Assembly (NCBI RefSeq): GCF_031843945.1
Contig: NZ_JAVTJJ010000001.1
Coordinates: 1,123,652 to 1,187,651, forward strand
Reading direction: 5' to 3'
Source of the DNA: Paracidovorax sp031843945
GTDB taxonomy: Bacteria > Pseudomonadota > Gammaproteobacteria > Burkholderiales > Burkholderiaceae_C
Length of the DNA stretch: 64,000 nt
Part shown: positions 51,151 to 60,038 of the stretch, one piece after another
Numbering within the stretch: position 1 is the stretch's first letter
How the letters are laid out: each line of letters starts with the position of its first letter
Translations under genes and position numbers: made by a program
The notes under the pieces: model-generated
Seen by the model: the letters and a program-made list of their open reading frames with translations, nothing else
The model's database searches: none
What the model was told of the DNA's origin: nothing

Positions 51151-52146
51151 TCAACGGTCAACAGCCTGTGCACGGTCGCGCAGTGCCTTTACCTCGTCAT
51201 GGTTGCGTTGCGCACCCTGGGCCTGGCGTTCCACAATGGCGCGCACCGCGGCGGGCAGCGGCTCCTTCAGAGCCTTGCGATAGCGCGCCAGTGCGGTGTC
51301 TTCGCCACGCTCAGCCTCTTCCAAAACTGCCTTGTCGTCGTTGCTCGACATCGCAGCCTTTACAGAGACCCAGCCGCGATGCAGCGCGCCGGACATGGTG
51401 CCGCCGGAGGATGGCTCGCCGCCGTGGTTGCGAATTTCACGCTCCAGTTCTGCTGCTGCGGCGGCACATTCGCTGGCATGGCGCAGGAAGAGCGTCTTCA
51501 ACTCAGGGGAATCAGCACGTTCTGCCGAGGCACGGAAACCGTACTCGCCATCGCGGCACGATTCCAGCAGGTCGTCCAGCACGTCAACCACGTCGTCATT
51601 GTCAAAGGCGGCGGCGTCTTCACCCAGCATGCCTGCTTCGGTACCGGCGGCGAAGGCTGCACCACCCACAGGGCGCGTGGCATCACCCCGTTCCACGCGA
51701 TCCCAGGCAGCGCGTGTGGCCGGACGGGCCGCTGCCCACTCCAGCGAGTTGTCGGTGCGGGCTTGGCCCCAGTCGCGTGCCAAGTGTGGCTCGACCGCGT
51801 CGAAGTCCTGGCCTTGGTAACGGTCGCGCGCCGACCAGCCTAGTTCATAGGCAGGGCGATATTCCTCGTAGCTGCGGCCATTTTCATAGTAGGGCTCGCG
51901 GTCGTAGCTGCCGCGCCAGTAGGCGTCTTCGGCCGTGGGGTTGACCGACTCAGCAGCTGCCTTGCCGGCCAGGCCGCCAGCGACTGCGCCCACCACCCCG
52001 CCCACTGCAGCGCCAATGGGGCCGCCCAGGGAGCCCGCGGCGGCTCCGGCCACAGCACCACCGGTGGCGCCTACCCCCGTGCCAATGGGATGCGCACCCG
52101 GTTCGTTGGTCAGAGGATCGCGGTTCGCGTCTTTGAAATCAGCCAT
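51151..52146 (-). CDS. Glycine-zipper plus PA2169/DUF2383 four-helix-bundle protein
   Basis: 331 residues. Residues about 20-65 are a glycine-zipper (GGAVAGAAAGSLGGPIGAAVGG), a membrane-inserting motif. The middle (about 70-175) is acidic and aromatic (YWRGSYDREPYYE, YELGWSARD). The C-terminal part (about 185-325) matches the PA2169/DUF2383 ferritin-like four-helix family (VLDDLLESCRDGEYGFR, ELKTLFLRHASECAAAAAELE, ALHRGWVSVKAAM). Such proteins are linked to stress responses; the fusion is the notable part. Stand-alone gene. Confidence 0.8.
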   Translation of the reverse strand: MADFKDANRDPLTNEPGAHPIGTGVGATGGAVAGAAAGSLGGPIGAAVGGVVGAVAGGLAGKAAAESVNPTAEDAYWRGSYDREPYYENGRSYEEYRPAYELGWSARDRYQGQDFDAVEPHLARDWGQARTDNSLEWAAARPATRAAWDRVERGDATRPVGGAAFAAGTEAGMLGEDAAAFDNDDVVDVLDDLLESCRDGEYGFRASAERADSPELKTLFLRHASECAAAAAELEREIRNHGGEPSSGGTMSGALHRGWVSVKAAMSSNDDKAVLEEAERGEDTALARYRKALKEPLPAAVRAIVERQAQGAQRNHDEVKALRDRAQAVDR

Positions 52147-52318
52147 GATGAGAAAACTCCGGTTGGTTGAACAGTGAATTCATTCTCAAAGTCAGCCACC
52201 CGGCGCCAGGGTCGGCTCATGCGTGGCCTGGGTGTAGGACAGCGCGCGGGGCGCCCGTAGCCTGCGCCGGCACTCCATCCGCGTGGCGCAGCGCCTCACC
52301 CACACCAGCCAAGGACGG

Positions 52319-52723
52319 TCAGGTGAGATAGTCGCCCATGGCCTCGGGCTGGTGTTCGATGCGCTCGATGGTGGCTCGGCATTCGTCGCCGTGCGGCGTG
52401 TGCCATCTGGCGGTGGCGCCCGTCGTCAGTCCGAGCAGGCTGGCACCAACGGGAGACAGCACAGAGACGAAGCCGGCGGCGGGCGCCGCATCTTGCGGAT
52501 AGCAGAGGGTGAGCACCTGACGACTGAGCGAGTCGACGTCCACCAACTGCAGCCGGGAGTTCATCGTGACCACGTCGGCACGCACCGTACGGGAACTGGT
52601 GACGTCGGCGTTGGCAAGAACATCCGCCAAGGGTGAGGCGATTTGCGGATCCACCAGCCTGGACAGCCGCGCGAAATCGAGTTCGGTGAGCGTGCGCTCG
52701 CCGTGAACCATTACTGCATGCAT
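52319..52723 (-). CDS. Rnk-like nucleoside diphosphate kinase regulator (GreA/GreB C-terminal fold)
   Basis: 134 residues. N-terminal helical part followed by a GreA/GreB-type C-terminal domain (VTMNSRLQLVDVDS, FVSVLSPVGASLLGL). Rnk binds RNA polymerase and affects nucleotide metabolism; the catalytic acidic pair of Gre factors is not expected. Stand-alone; 172 bp gap to the glycine-zipper gene. Confidence 0.8.
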   Translation of the reverse strand: MHAVMVHGERTLTELDFARLSRLVDPQIASPLADVLANADVTSSRTVRADVVTMNSRLQLVDVDSLSRQVLTLCYPQDAAPAAGFVSVLSPVGASLLGLTTGATARWHTPHGDECRATIERIEHQPEAMGDYLT

Positions 52724-53113
52724 GAAAGCACTCCATCGAATGCAGCCTGCCGCCTGTCAGCACGTCGTGTCGACGCTCCGAAAGCCAGGCGGCCGCTGCC
52801 ACGCGCAACAGGCGCCCGGCGGTGGATGTGTGCGCTGAAAAAAGAAGGAGAGCGGACCGCCGGGCCTAGAAAAGTGCTGGAGTGATTTGCCGACGCGGCG
52901 TCTTTGCTGCCACACGCGCCCGGTACGCCGCGTGACGCAGCGGCGCCATGGACGAGCGAGGGCAAAGAGAAAGCGTGGACATGCGCGCCAGTCTACGCAC
53001 GATGGGCCGCCGGGTCACCCATAGCCCCAGGATGGGTGCCAGATAGCGAGCCAGTGCTTGCCGCCCGCCGCCTCGGCCCATCTCGCAGGCGGAGTGGACA
53101 CGCCCCGCGTCAT
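52724..53113. other. Gene-free region upstream of the Rnk-like gene
   Basis: About 390 bp before repeat R10. Short open frames exist on both strands, but none has a good ribosome site or recognisable protein. It probably holds only the promoter of the Rnk-like gene; no clear box was identified. Confidence 0.5.
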
Positions 53114-53170
53114 GCTACATTTTTTATAGCAGCCAGCGCTTTATGGATAAGCGCTAGAGGCCAAAATCAC
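53114..53170 (-). repeat. Double-palindrome repeat, copy R10
   Basis: GCTACATT(N4)TATAGC, AGCGCTTTAT(N2)ATAAGCGCT, AGAGGCCAAAATCA. The final TCA is the stop codon of ntrC on the minus strand. Confidence 0.85.
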
Positions 53171-54774
53171 CCTTCATCCGGCGCATCGAGGCCCAGTTCC
53201 TGGATCTTGCGTGTAATGGTGTTGCGGCCGATGCCCAGGCGCTGCGCGGCCTCCATGCGGCGGCCATGGGTGGCTTGCAGCGCCGTGCGGATCAGGCGCG
53301 ATTCAAACCGCCGGGTGAGCGCATCCCACACCTCGGTCTGGCCGCTCAGCAGCAGCTTGTGGGCTTCAGCCTCCAGCGCGTGCTCCCAACCGGCATGGGT
53401 TGCGGGCGACGCGCCCGCGCTGTCCGGCAATGACGGCGCGAAAGCCTGGCCCGCTGCGGCAGGCGCGAACTGCGAGCCGGTGGGCGCAAAGCCCGCAGGC
53501 GCAATGGAGGACACCGCCTCCAGCGCACGCAGCGCGTCGGCCAACGCCGGCTCGGGCGCGTGGGTTGCCGCAGCCTGCGCCACTGCGGTCGGCTGCGGGG
53601 CGTCCAACACTTCGGGCGGCAGATCCTGCAGCGAAATCACCTGGGCCGGCGCCATCACCGTGAGCCAGTGGCAAATGTTTTCCAGCTGGCGCACGTTGCC
53701 AGGGAAGGCGAACTGCTCCAGCCTGGCCAACGCGGGTTCGGAAATGCGCTTGGGCTCCACGCCCAACTGGCGCGCGCTCTGCTGCAGAAAGTGACGCGTG
53801 AGCATGGGCACGTCTTCATGCCGTTCGCGCAGCGCCGGCAGCCGCAGGCGAATGACGTTCAGGCGGTGGAACAAGTCTTCGCGAAAGCCGCCGTCCTTCA
53901 CCCGGCGTTCCAGGTCCTGGTGGGTGGCGGCGATGACCCGCACATGCGACTTCACGGCAGCATGGCCGCCCACGCGGTAGAACTGTCCATCGGACAGCAC
54001 ACGCAGCAGCCGGGTCTGCAGGTCGAACGGCATGTCGCCGATTTCATCGAGGAACAGCGTGCCGCCCTCGGCCTGCTCGAAGCGGCCACGCCGCTGGGTC
54101 TGCGCGCCCGTGAAGGCGCCGCGCTCGTGGCCGAAGAGTTCGGATTCGAGCAGGTCTTTGGGGATGGCCGCTGTGTTGATGGCAACAAAGGGGCCATCGG
54201 CCACCGGCGAGTGCTTGTGCAGCGCGCGCGCCACCAATTCTTTGCCCGAGCCTGATTCGCCGGTGATCAGCACGGTCACCTGGCTTTGGCTCAGACGGCC
54301 GATGGCGCGGAACACGTCCTGCATGGCCGGCGCCTGGCCCAGCATCTCGGGGGAGACGGCCTGCCGTTCTTCGACCACTTCCTCGCGCTGGCTTTCTTCG
54401 ACCGCGCGGCGGATCAGCTCCACCGCCTTGGGCAGATCAAAAGGCTTGGGCAGGTATTCGAAAGCGCCCCGCTGGAACGCCGACACGGCGCTGTCCAGGT
54501 CGGAATAGGCCGTCATGATGATGACAGGCAGGCCGGGCTGCTGCTGGCGCACCTGCTCGAGCAACTGCAGGCCCGAGCCGCCGGGCATGCGGATGTCGCT
54601 CACCAGCGCCTGTGGGCCTTGCCGCGCCGGATCGCCTGGGGTGACGTCGGCCAGCGCGTCAAGCACTTCGCGCGGATGGGTGAAGCTGCGCGTAGGCAGG
54701 TTCTCGCGCGCCAGTGCCTTTTCGAGGACGAAGCGGATCGACGGGTCGTCATCTACTATCCAGATCGGCTTCAT
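53167..54774 (-). CDS. ntrC: Nitrogen regulator NtrC (sigma-54 activator)
   Basis: 535 residues. Receiver domain with phospho-acceptor Asp in LVSDIRMPGGSGLQLL, sigma-54 interaction AAA+ domain (Walker A GESGSGKELVARAL, GAFTGAQ loop, FLDEIGDMP) and a C-terminal Fis-type helix-turn-helix (EAAQRLGIGRNTITRKIQEL). A Pro/Ala-rich linker of about 90 residues precedes the DNA-binding part, longer than in E. coli. Activates glnA and other nitrogen genes. Lies 44 bp behind ntrB. Its stop codon is inside repeat R10. Confidence 0.94.
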   Translation of the reverse strand: MKPIWIVDDDPSIRFVLEKALARENLPTRSFTHPREVLDALADVTPGDPARQGPQALVSDIRMPGGSGLQLLEQVRQQQPGLPVIIMTAYSDLDSAVSAFQRGAFEYLPKPFDLPKAVELIRRAVEESQREEVVEERQAVSPEMLGQAPAMQDVFRAIGRLSQSQVTVLITGESGSGKELVARALHKHSPVADGPFVAINTAAIPKDLLESELFGHERGAFTGAQTQRRGRFEQAEGGTLFLDEIGDMPFDLQTRLLRVLSDGQFYRVGGHAAVKSHVRVIAATHQDLERRVKDGGFREDLFHRLNVIRLRLPALRERHEDVPMLTRHFLQQSARQLGVEPKRISEPALARLEQFAFPGNVRQLENICHWLTVMAPAQVISLQDLPPEVLDAPQPTAVAQAAATHAPEPALADALRALEAVSSIAPAGFAPTGSQFAPAAAGQAFAPSLPDSAGASPATHAGWEHALEAEAHKLLLSGQTEVWDALTRRFESRLIRTALQATHGRRMEAAQRLGIGRNTITRKIQELGLDAPDEG

Positions 54775-54818
54775 GTGATTGTTCTACCTTGTTCCCGTTG
54801 ATGGCTATCGTCAGGACC

Positions 54819-55874
54819 TCAGGGCAATGGAATGAGGATGCGGAAGTCGGTGCGCCCTGGCACGCTGTCGCATTCGACGAGTCCATGGTGCTGCTGCACG
54901 AAGGTTTGCGCCAACGTCAGCCCCAGTCCCGATCCTCCGTCCCGACCCGTCACCAAAGGGTAAAAAATACGATCCTTGATGGCATCGGGCACGCCCGGTC
55001 CGTTGTCGATGACATGCAATTCCAGTGCCAGCCGGTAGCGCTGGCGGCCGAAGGTCACCTGCCGGGCAACGCGCGTGCGCAAGATGATTTCAGCGTCGCC
55101 GACCGCAACGCGATCGGTCAGCGCCTGTGCCGCGTTCTGCACGATGTTCAGCATCGCCTGGATGAGTTGCGCTCGATCGCCGCGAAACTCGGGAATGGAC
55201 GTGTCGTAGTCGCGCTGTACGCGCAGCCCTTGCGGGAATTCGACCAGCACCAGCGAACGCACGCGCTCGCACACCTCATGGATATTGACGTCGCCCACCA
55301 GATGCGGGTGGCGGTGCGGCGCCAGCAAGCGGTCCACCAGGCTCTGCAGGCGGTCGGCTTCGTGGATGATGACCTGCGTATATTCAATCAGCTCGCGGCT
55401 TTGCAGATCCATCTCCAGCAATTGCGCGGCACCTCGAATGCCGCCCAGCGGATTCTTGATCTCATGGGCCAGGTTGCGAATCAGCTCTTTGTTGGCGAGA
55501 GCCTGCTCGCGCAGGCGCTCCTCGCGGTCCTGGCGGGCCTGGGCTTCCAGCGGCCAGAGCTCGATCAGCACTTCGCCGCTGTGTTCGGCGACGGCGACGC
55601 TCACATGCACGGGCAACGGGTCCTGCGGCGGCCGGCGCAGGCCTGCTTCAAAGCGCAGGTCGTGCTCGCGTGCTCCCGCCAGCGCGGTCTGCAGCAAGGC
55701 CGGGTCGGTGAAGAATGTGCTGAAGTCGGCCCCTTCCAGGGTGCGGCGCGACAGGCCAAGACAGGTTTCCAGCGCAGCATTAGCAAACACCACGGCGCCG
55801 TCGGAGCGCAGCACGGCCACCAAGGTGGAAAGCAGATCCAGCGCCAAATAGCGCGAGGTGTCGGTCTTGGGCAG
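54819..55874 (-). CDS. ntrB: Nitrogen sensor kinase NtrB, non-standard start
   Basis: 351 residues: N-terminal PAS domain (VAVLRSDGAVVFANAALET), phospho-acceptor His in RNLAHEIKNPLGGIRGA, N box NIVQNAAQAL and G box GGSGLGLTLAQTF. Controls NtrC with PII. No in-frame ATG or GTG occurs between the upstream stop and the PAS domain. A TTG at 55847 has no ribosome site and drops residues (TSRY) that homologs have just before ALDLL; a CTG at 55874 has an AAGGGA-like site 5 bp ahead and restores them, so it was preferred. Confidence 0.88.
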   Translation of the reverse strand: MPKTDTSRYLALDLLSTLVAVLRSDGAVVFANAALETCLGLSRRTLEGADFSTFFTDPALLQTALAGAREHDLRFEAGLRRPPQDPLPVHVSVAVAEHSGEVLIELWPLEAQARQDREERLREQALANKELIRNLAHEIKNPLGGIRGAAQLLEMDLQSRELIEYTQVIIHEADRLQSLVDRLLAPHRHPHLVGDVNIHEVCERVRSLVLVEFPQGLRVQRDYDTSIPEFRGDRAQLIQAMLNIVQNAAQALTDRVAVGDAEIILRTRVARQVTFGRQRYRLALELHVIDNGPGVPDAIKDRIFYPLVTGRDGGSGLGLTLAQTFVQQHHGLVECDSVPGRTDFRILIPLP

Positions 55875-55954
55875 ACGATTCCCTTTCTCTCGATCGCATC
55901 CGGCAGGGCGGCGGTAGCGCCGCCCGTCCTGTCCGGGCGATCAGTAATGAACGA

Positions 55955-56470
55955 TCAGTTGGCGGCCGGCAGGCGGGCCAGTTCGCGCTTGATGCCAGCG
56001 ACGTCGCTGTCCGCGCGGGCCAAGCTGGCCTTGAGGGCTGTCAGCCGGTCTTGGTAGACCTGCGTGTTGCGCAGCTCCAGCGCAGATTTTTCTGGCATAC
56101 CGTTGTTGTATTCACGAACCAGCTCGGCTTGGCGGCTCTCGGCCTTGCGCAACTCAGATTCGAGAATGGCGCGAGCGTCGGAATCGCGAGCTCGCTGATC
56201 GGAAGCACCCACCCGCGGCGTATTCACAGGCGCTGCGGCAGAGCCGCTAGATGCGGTACTGCCACCGCCGCCGCCTGACGACGGCGCGGCAGCTGGCCGG
56301 CTGCTTTGCAGCACCGTCACGTTACCGCCCTCCACCACCTTGCAGCCCCGCTCTTTGGCCTGGGTAGCGTTGTTGGTGTATTCGTTGCCGCAACGGTAGA
56401 TGCGGTCTTGCGACCAGGCGGCGGGCAGGCACGCGCACACGGTCAACAGCGCGATGAATGTCTTTTTCAT
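55955..56470 (-). CDS. Periplasmic DUF4124-like protein
   Basis: 171 residues with a clean signal peptide (MKKTFIALLTVCACLPAAWSQ). The mature N-terminus has a DUF4124-type start (DRIYRCGNEYTNNATQAKERGC, two Cys), a Gly/Ser-rich linker and a C-terminal coiled coil (about residues 115-165, rich in Glu/Lys/Arg). Function unknown. Located between glnA and ntrB on the same strand, so it may share nitrogen-regulated transcription; a terminator behind glnA limits this. Confidence 0.7.
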   Translation of the reverse strand: MKKTFIALLTVCACLPAAWSQDRIYRCGNEYTNNATQAKERGCKVVEGGNVTVLQSSRPAAAPSSGGGGGSTASSGSAAAPVNTPRVGASDQRARDSDARAILESELRKAESRQAELVREYNNGMPEKSALELRNTQVYQDRLTALKASLARADSDVAGIKRELARLPAAN

Positions 56471-56627
56471 TGGGTTCCTCACGTGGCATGCAAAGGCGCA
56501 TGCGGGGCTGCGAGGGAGTATCCCCCAATCGCCCGCCGGCGCCAATTTCCCTCCCGGCCAACGCGATCCTTCAGCGAGAGGTTGACGCTCAGGCCCGCAC
56601 GGGCTGCACAAGTTCCGGCTCGCCAAC

Positions 56628-56652
56628 AAAAAAGGCGGCTTGCGCCGCCTTC
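56628..56652 (-). terminator. Terminator after glnA
   Basis: Minus strand: GGCGGC-GCAA-GCCGCC followed by TTTTTT, about 55 bp behind the glnA stop. Confidence 0.85.
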
Positions 56653-56707
56653 TGCTTTGGAGAATCGCAGACGCCGTTGGACCGCCTGCGAGTTCCGGAT
56701 CGCTGAA

Positions 56708-58123
56708 TTACAGCGAGTAGTACATGTCGTATTCGACAGGGTGAGGTGCCATGCGGAAACGCGTGACTTCGCCCATCTTCAAATCGATGTAGGCATCAAG
56801 CATGGAATCCGAGAACACGCCGCCCTTGGTGAGGAAGCCGCGGTCCTTGTCCAGATATTCCAGCGCCTGGTCCAGGCTGTGGCACACGGTCGGCACCAGC
56901 TTGTCTTCTTCTGGCGGCAGGTGGTACAGGTCCTTCGTGGCGGCTTCGCCGGGATGGATCTTGTTTTCCACGCCGTCCAGACCGGCCATCATCAGTGCGG
57001 AGAAGCACAGGTAAGGGTTGGCCGATGGATCGGGGAAACGCGCTTCGATGCGTCGGCCCTTGGGGTTGGCCACGTAAGGAATACGGATCGAGGCCGAGCG
57101 GTTGCGGGCCGAGTAGGCCAGCTTCACCGGAGCTTCGAAGCCGGGCACCAGGCGCTTGTACGAGTTCGTGCCAGGATTGGTGATCGCGTTCAGGGCACGT
57201 GCGTGCTTGATGATGCCGCCGATGTAGTACAGCGCGAAGTCGCTCAGGCCGGCGTAGCCGTCGCCTGCAAACAGGTTCTTGCCGTCCTTCCAGATGGACT
57301 GGTGCACGTGCATGCCGGAGCCGTTGTCGCCAGCGTAGGGCTTGGGCATGAAGGTGGCAGTCTTGCCGTAAGCATTGGCCACGTTCCAGACCACGTACTT
57401 CAGAACCTGCGTCCAGTCGGCGCGCTCGACGAGCGTGCTGAACTTGGTGCCGATTTCGTTCTGGCCAGCGCCCGCCACTTCATGGTGGAACACTTCGACC
57501 GGGATGCCCAGCGATTCGAGGATCAGGGACATTTCAGCGCGCATGTCTTGCGTGCTGTCGACGGGAGGCACTGGGAAGTAGCCGCCCTTGACGGTGGGAC
57601 GGTGGCCGCGGTTGCCGCCGTCGAGCTTGGCGCCCGAGTTCCAGGGGGCTTCGTACTCTTCGATCTCGAACATGACCTTGCCGGGTTCGTTGGACCAACG
57701 CACGCCGTCGAAGATGAAGAATTCGGGTTCTGGGCCGAAGAAAGCGGTATCGCCCAGGCCGGAGGCCTTGAGGTACGCTTCAGCGCGCTTGGCGATGGAG
57801 CGTGGGTCGCGGTCATAGGCCTTGCCGTCGCCAGGTTCGATCACGTCACACTGCAGGAACAGCGTGGTTTCTTCAAAGAACGGATCGATATTGGCGGTGT
57901 TCGGGTCGGGCATGAGCTGCATGTCCGAAGCTTCGATGCCCTTCCAGCCCGCGACTGACGAGCCGTCGAACGCATGGCCCGAGATGAACTTGTCTTCGTC
58001 GAAGTGGGACACTGGCACGGTCACGTGCTGTTCCTTGCCACGGGTGTCGGTGAAGCGGAAGTCCACGAACTTGACTTCGTTTTCCTTCACGATCTTCATC
58101 ACGTCTGCAACGGTCTTGGCCAT
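56708..58123 (-). CDS. glnA: Glutamine synthetase, type I
   Basis: 471 residues; ammonium assimilation with ATP. Landmarks: FDGSSVAGWKGIEASDM, PGTNSYKRLVPGFEAPV, RNRSASIRIP and the adenylylation site Tyr in DLYHLPPEE, so it is probably controlled by GlnE. Transcribed from a sigma-54 promoter with upstream NtrC sites. Followed by a terminator, then the DUF4124-like gene and ntrBC. Confidence 0.97.
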   Translation of the reverse strand: MAKTVADVMKIVKENEVKFVDFRFTDTRGKEQHVTVPVSHFDEDKFISGHAFDGSSVAGWKGIEASDMQLMPDPNTANIDPFFEETTLFLQCDVIEPGDGKAYDRDPRSIAKRAEAYLKASGLGDTAFFGPEPEFFIFDGVRWSNEPGKVMFEIEEYEAPWNSGAKLDGGNRGHRPTVKGGYFPVPPVDSTQDMRAEMSLILESLGIPVEVFHHEVAGAGQNEIGTKFSTLVERADWTQVLKYVVWNVANAYGKTATFMPKPYAGDNGSGMHVHQSIWKDGKNLFAGDGYAGLSDFALYYIGGIIKHARALNAITNPGTNSYKRLVPGFEAPVKLAYSARNRSASIRIPYVANPKGRRIEARFPDPSANPYLCFSALMMAGLDGVENKIHPGEAATKDLYHLPPEEDKLVPTVCHSLDQALEYLDKDRGFLTKGGVFSDSMLDAYIDLKMGEVTRFRMAPHPVEYDMYYSL

Positions 58124-58168
58124 CAGGATCTCCAGGATTTAAGCGCTTGTTAAAAACGTCGAAATAAA

Positions 58169-58184
58169 AGCAGGTTGCGTGCCA
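58169..58184 (-). promoter_or_regulatory. Sigma-54 promoter of glnA
   Basis: Minus strand reads TGGCAC-N5-CTGCT; the -24 GG and -12 GC are correctly spaced (consensus TGGCAC-N5-TTGCA, one or two mismatches in the -12 box). About 45 bp ahead of the glnA ATG. Confidence 0.8.
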
Positions 58185-58249
58185 ACGGCAGACTCCCATG
58201 CACTAAGGCGGAGCATGGCGGCGTCAAGCCACCCACTCCACACATATAG

Positions 58250-58264
58250 AGCCCAAAATGGTGC
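58250..58264. promoter_or_regulatory. Second, weaker NtrC site
   Basis: AGCCCAAAATGGTGC has one perfect half (ATGGTGC) and a degraded other half; centre 72 bp from the strong site and about 80 bp from the -24 box. Confidence 0.45.
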
Positions 58265-58287
58265 ACCCCTCGCAATGCGCTCTCGCA

Positions 58288-59109
58288 TTACGTGTTGCGC
58301 ACCACCTCGGGGCCCAAATTCGCACCAATATGGTGCAATTCGATTTGCAAGGCTGTCCAGGCACTGGGCACCAAGGCGACGGGGCCTTTCACCCCTAGTT
58401 CGATATGGCGTCCGTGCACCGGATGGTCCACGCTAGGCAGGCTGAATACGCGGATCGGCGCATGGTCTCGCTCGATGCGCTCCATCAGCGGAGTAAGTGC
58501 CGCTTCCATCGAACCGTAGACGATCACGGAATGCTCGGTCTGTGGCTGGCGGTTGAACCACTGGCTGCAATGCTGGTCCAGCACCCACTCAATCATCGGC
58601 CATGCCATGACGGGAAAACCGGGCACGAAGTGCACCTGCGCTCCACCGGGACCGTCGCAAGAGAAACCAGGAATCTTGTTATAGGGGTTGGGGATGATGT
58701 CGGCGCCTTCGGGAAAGACGCCCATGTTCAGGCGGTGGATATTGTCAGGCCGCTCGGGCTCGTAGACTAAGCCCTGCTCCAAGGCGACATCCTGCATTCG
58801 CTCGCGGATGAGCGCCTCCGCTTGCGGATGCAGCAACAGGGATACCGCGAGCGCGCGGGCGGCGCACTGGCGAGTGTGGTCGTCCGGCGTGGCGCCGATG
58901 CCGCCGCAAGAGAACACCACGTCGGCGGAGGCGAAGGCGCGTTGCAAGGTCGCCGTGATACGCACGGGGTCGTCACCCACATAGTCCGCGTAGGCCAGCG
59001 TCAGACCGCGGGCGGCCAGCAGTTCGATGACTTTGGGCAGGTGTTTGTCGGCACGTTTGCCTGACAGGATTTCATCGCCCACGATGATGAGGCCGAAGGA
59101 AGGGATCAT
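58288..59109 (-). CDS. CinA-type (MoaB-like fold) molybdopterin-binding protein
   Basis: 273 residues; N-terminal domain of the CinA family (FGLIIVGDEILSGKRADKH, FSCGGIGATPDDHT), the fold shared with molybdopterin-binding enzymes. The C-terminal deamidase domain of full CinA is absent; the second half (FVPGFPVMAWPMIEWV) is the usual extension of the COG1058 group. True activity is uncertain (nucleotide or cofactor repair). Overlaps the EI24 gene by 4 bp (ATGA). Its 3' end contains the NtrC site of glnA. Confidence 0.8.
   Translation of the reverse strand: MIPSFGLIIVGDEILSGKRADKHLPKVIELLAARGLTLAYADYVGDDPVRITATLQRAFASADVVFSCGGIGATPDDHTRQCAARALAVSLLLHPQAEALIRERMQDVALEQGLVYEPERPDNIHRLNMGVFPEGADIIPNPYNKIPGFSCDGPGGAQVHFVPGFPVMAWPMIEWVLDQHCSQWFNRQPQTEHSVIVYGSMEAALTPLMERIERDHAPIRVFSLPSVDHPVHGRHIELGVKGPVALVPSAWTALQIELHHIGANLGPEVVRNT
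58322..58336. promoter_or_regulatory. NtrC enhancer site within neighbouring coding sequence
   Basis: GCACCAATATGGTGC is a near-perfect inverted repeat matching the NtrC pattern GCAC-N7-GTGC. It lies about 145 bp upstream of the sigma-54 promoter, inside the last codons of the CinA-type gene. Confidence 0.75.
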
Positions 59110-60005
59110 GGTGCGCTCGATGGAGAAGAGGAAGCCGGCGGCAAGGGCTTGGCTACAGGCGCGTCAACCACCGTCATGGCAGCGGCCGGTGTGGCCATCG
59201 CTGATTCACCGCGTTCGCTGCGCAGCCTATCTAGCGCCGCCAGTGCATAGTGGGTGAACCATAGCGAAGAGAAAGCAAATACCAGCGTGTAGATCCAGAT
59301 CGCGATGGGTACCAGCACGACGAACGCGGCTGCAAAGACTACGCCGGACGCCCACACGATGCCTGGCGCGGCACCCAGGTAGCCACACAGCACACCCATA
59401 CCCAGCAAATGAACGCGGTGCCGCTTCACCAACGTGATACGCTCTTCCTTGCTGGCGTGGTCCGCCAGCGCGTCAAAGGTCATCACACGGTAGGTCAGCC
59501 AACCCCAGATCAGAGGGGGCAGCACCAGCACCAAGGGCGGCACCAGCCACAGGGGCACCGAGATCATCAAGGCGAGCAGCGCCGCCATGGTGGAGCCCAG
59601 CGACCAAGCCAGACTGGCTACGAAAGAGCCGCCATGCTTGCGATCCAACGCAGGAAAGCGACTCTCGGCCACTAGTCGCACCAAGGCGGGCGTCATCAAA
59701 ATAGCCACCGCCAGCACCGACACCAACACGATGACCGGAGTCGCAGCGACGATTACCAGCAAAGGCGCCAGCGCACCGGCGGCGTCGTCCACCCCGAACT
59801 GCCGCAGCCATCCCCACAGCAGACTCAGCCAGTCGGAGGTCTGCAGCGACTGCTGAACGCTTGCCACGGCTTTCGCCCACCAGAAATACCCGGCAGCCCA
59901 TGCGATCAGTGCGATCAACAGCAAGGGCAGCAGCGACAGCGCGATGACGCGCGGCCGCACGCAGTAGACGGCAGCGCGCCAGAAAGAGTCGATCAGAGAT
60001 CCCAT
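59106..60005 (-). CDS. EI24-domain (CysZ-like) membrane protein
   Basis: 299 residues with four to six membrane helices (LALSLLPLLLIALIAWAAG-type first helix, PLLVIVAATPVIVLVSVLAV, VPLWLVPPLVLVLPPLIWGW). The family includes CysZ, a sulfate importer, but general members are of unknown transport role. Start at the ATG of MGSLIDSFW. The C-terminus is Pro/Ser-rich and cytosolic. Coupled to the CinA-type gene by overlap. Confidence 0.75.
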   Translation of the reverse strand: MGSLIDSFWRAAVYCVRPRVIALSLLPLLLIALIAWAAGYFWWAKAVASVQQSLQTSDWLSLLWGWLRQFGVDDAAGALAPLLVIVAATPVIVLVSVLAVAILMTPALVRLVAESRFPALDRKHGGSFVASLAWSLGSTMAALLALMISVPLWLVPPLVLVLPPLIWGWLTYRVMTFDALADHASKEERITLVKRHRVHLLGMGVLCGYLGAAPGIVWASGVVFAAAFVVLVPIAIWIYTLVFAFSSLWFTHYALAALDRLRSERGESAMATPAAAMTVVDAPVAKPLPPASSSPSSAP

Positions 60006-60038
60006 GGGCAGAGCATAGCGCCAGCGCAAGGCGGCGGT

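Noticed and set aside
52866..53081. Small open frames upstream of the Rnk-like gene
   Set aside because: Arg/Ala-rich translations, no ribosome site, no recognisable family.
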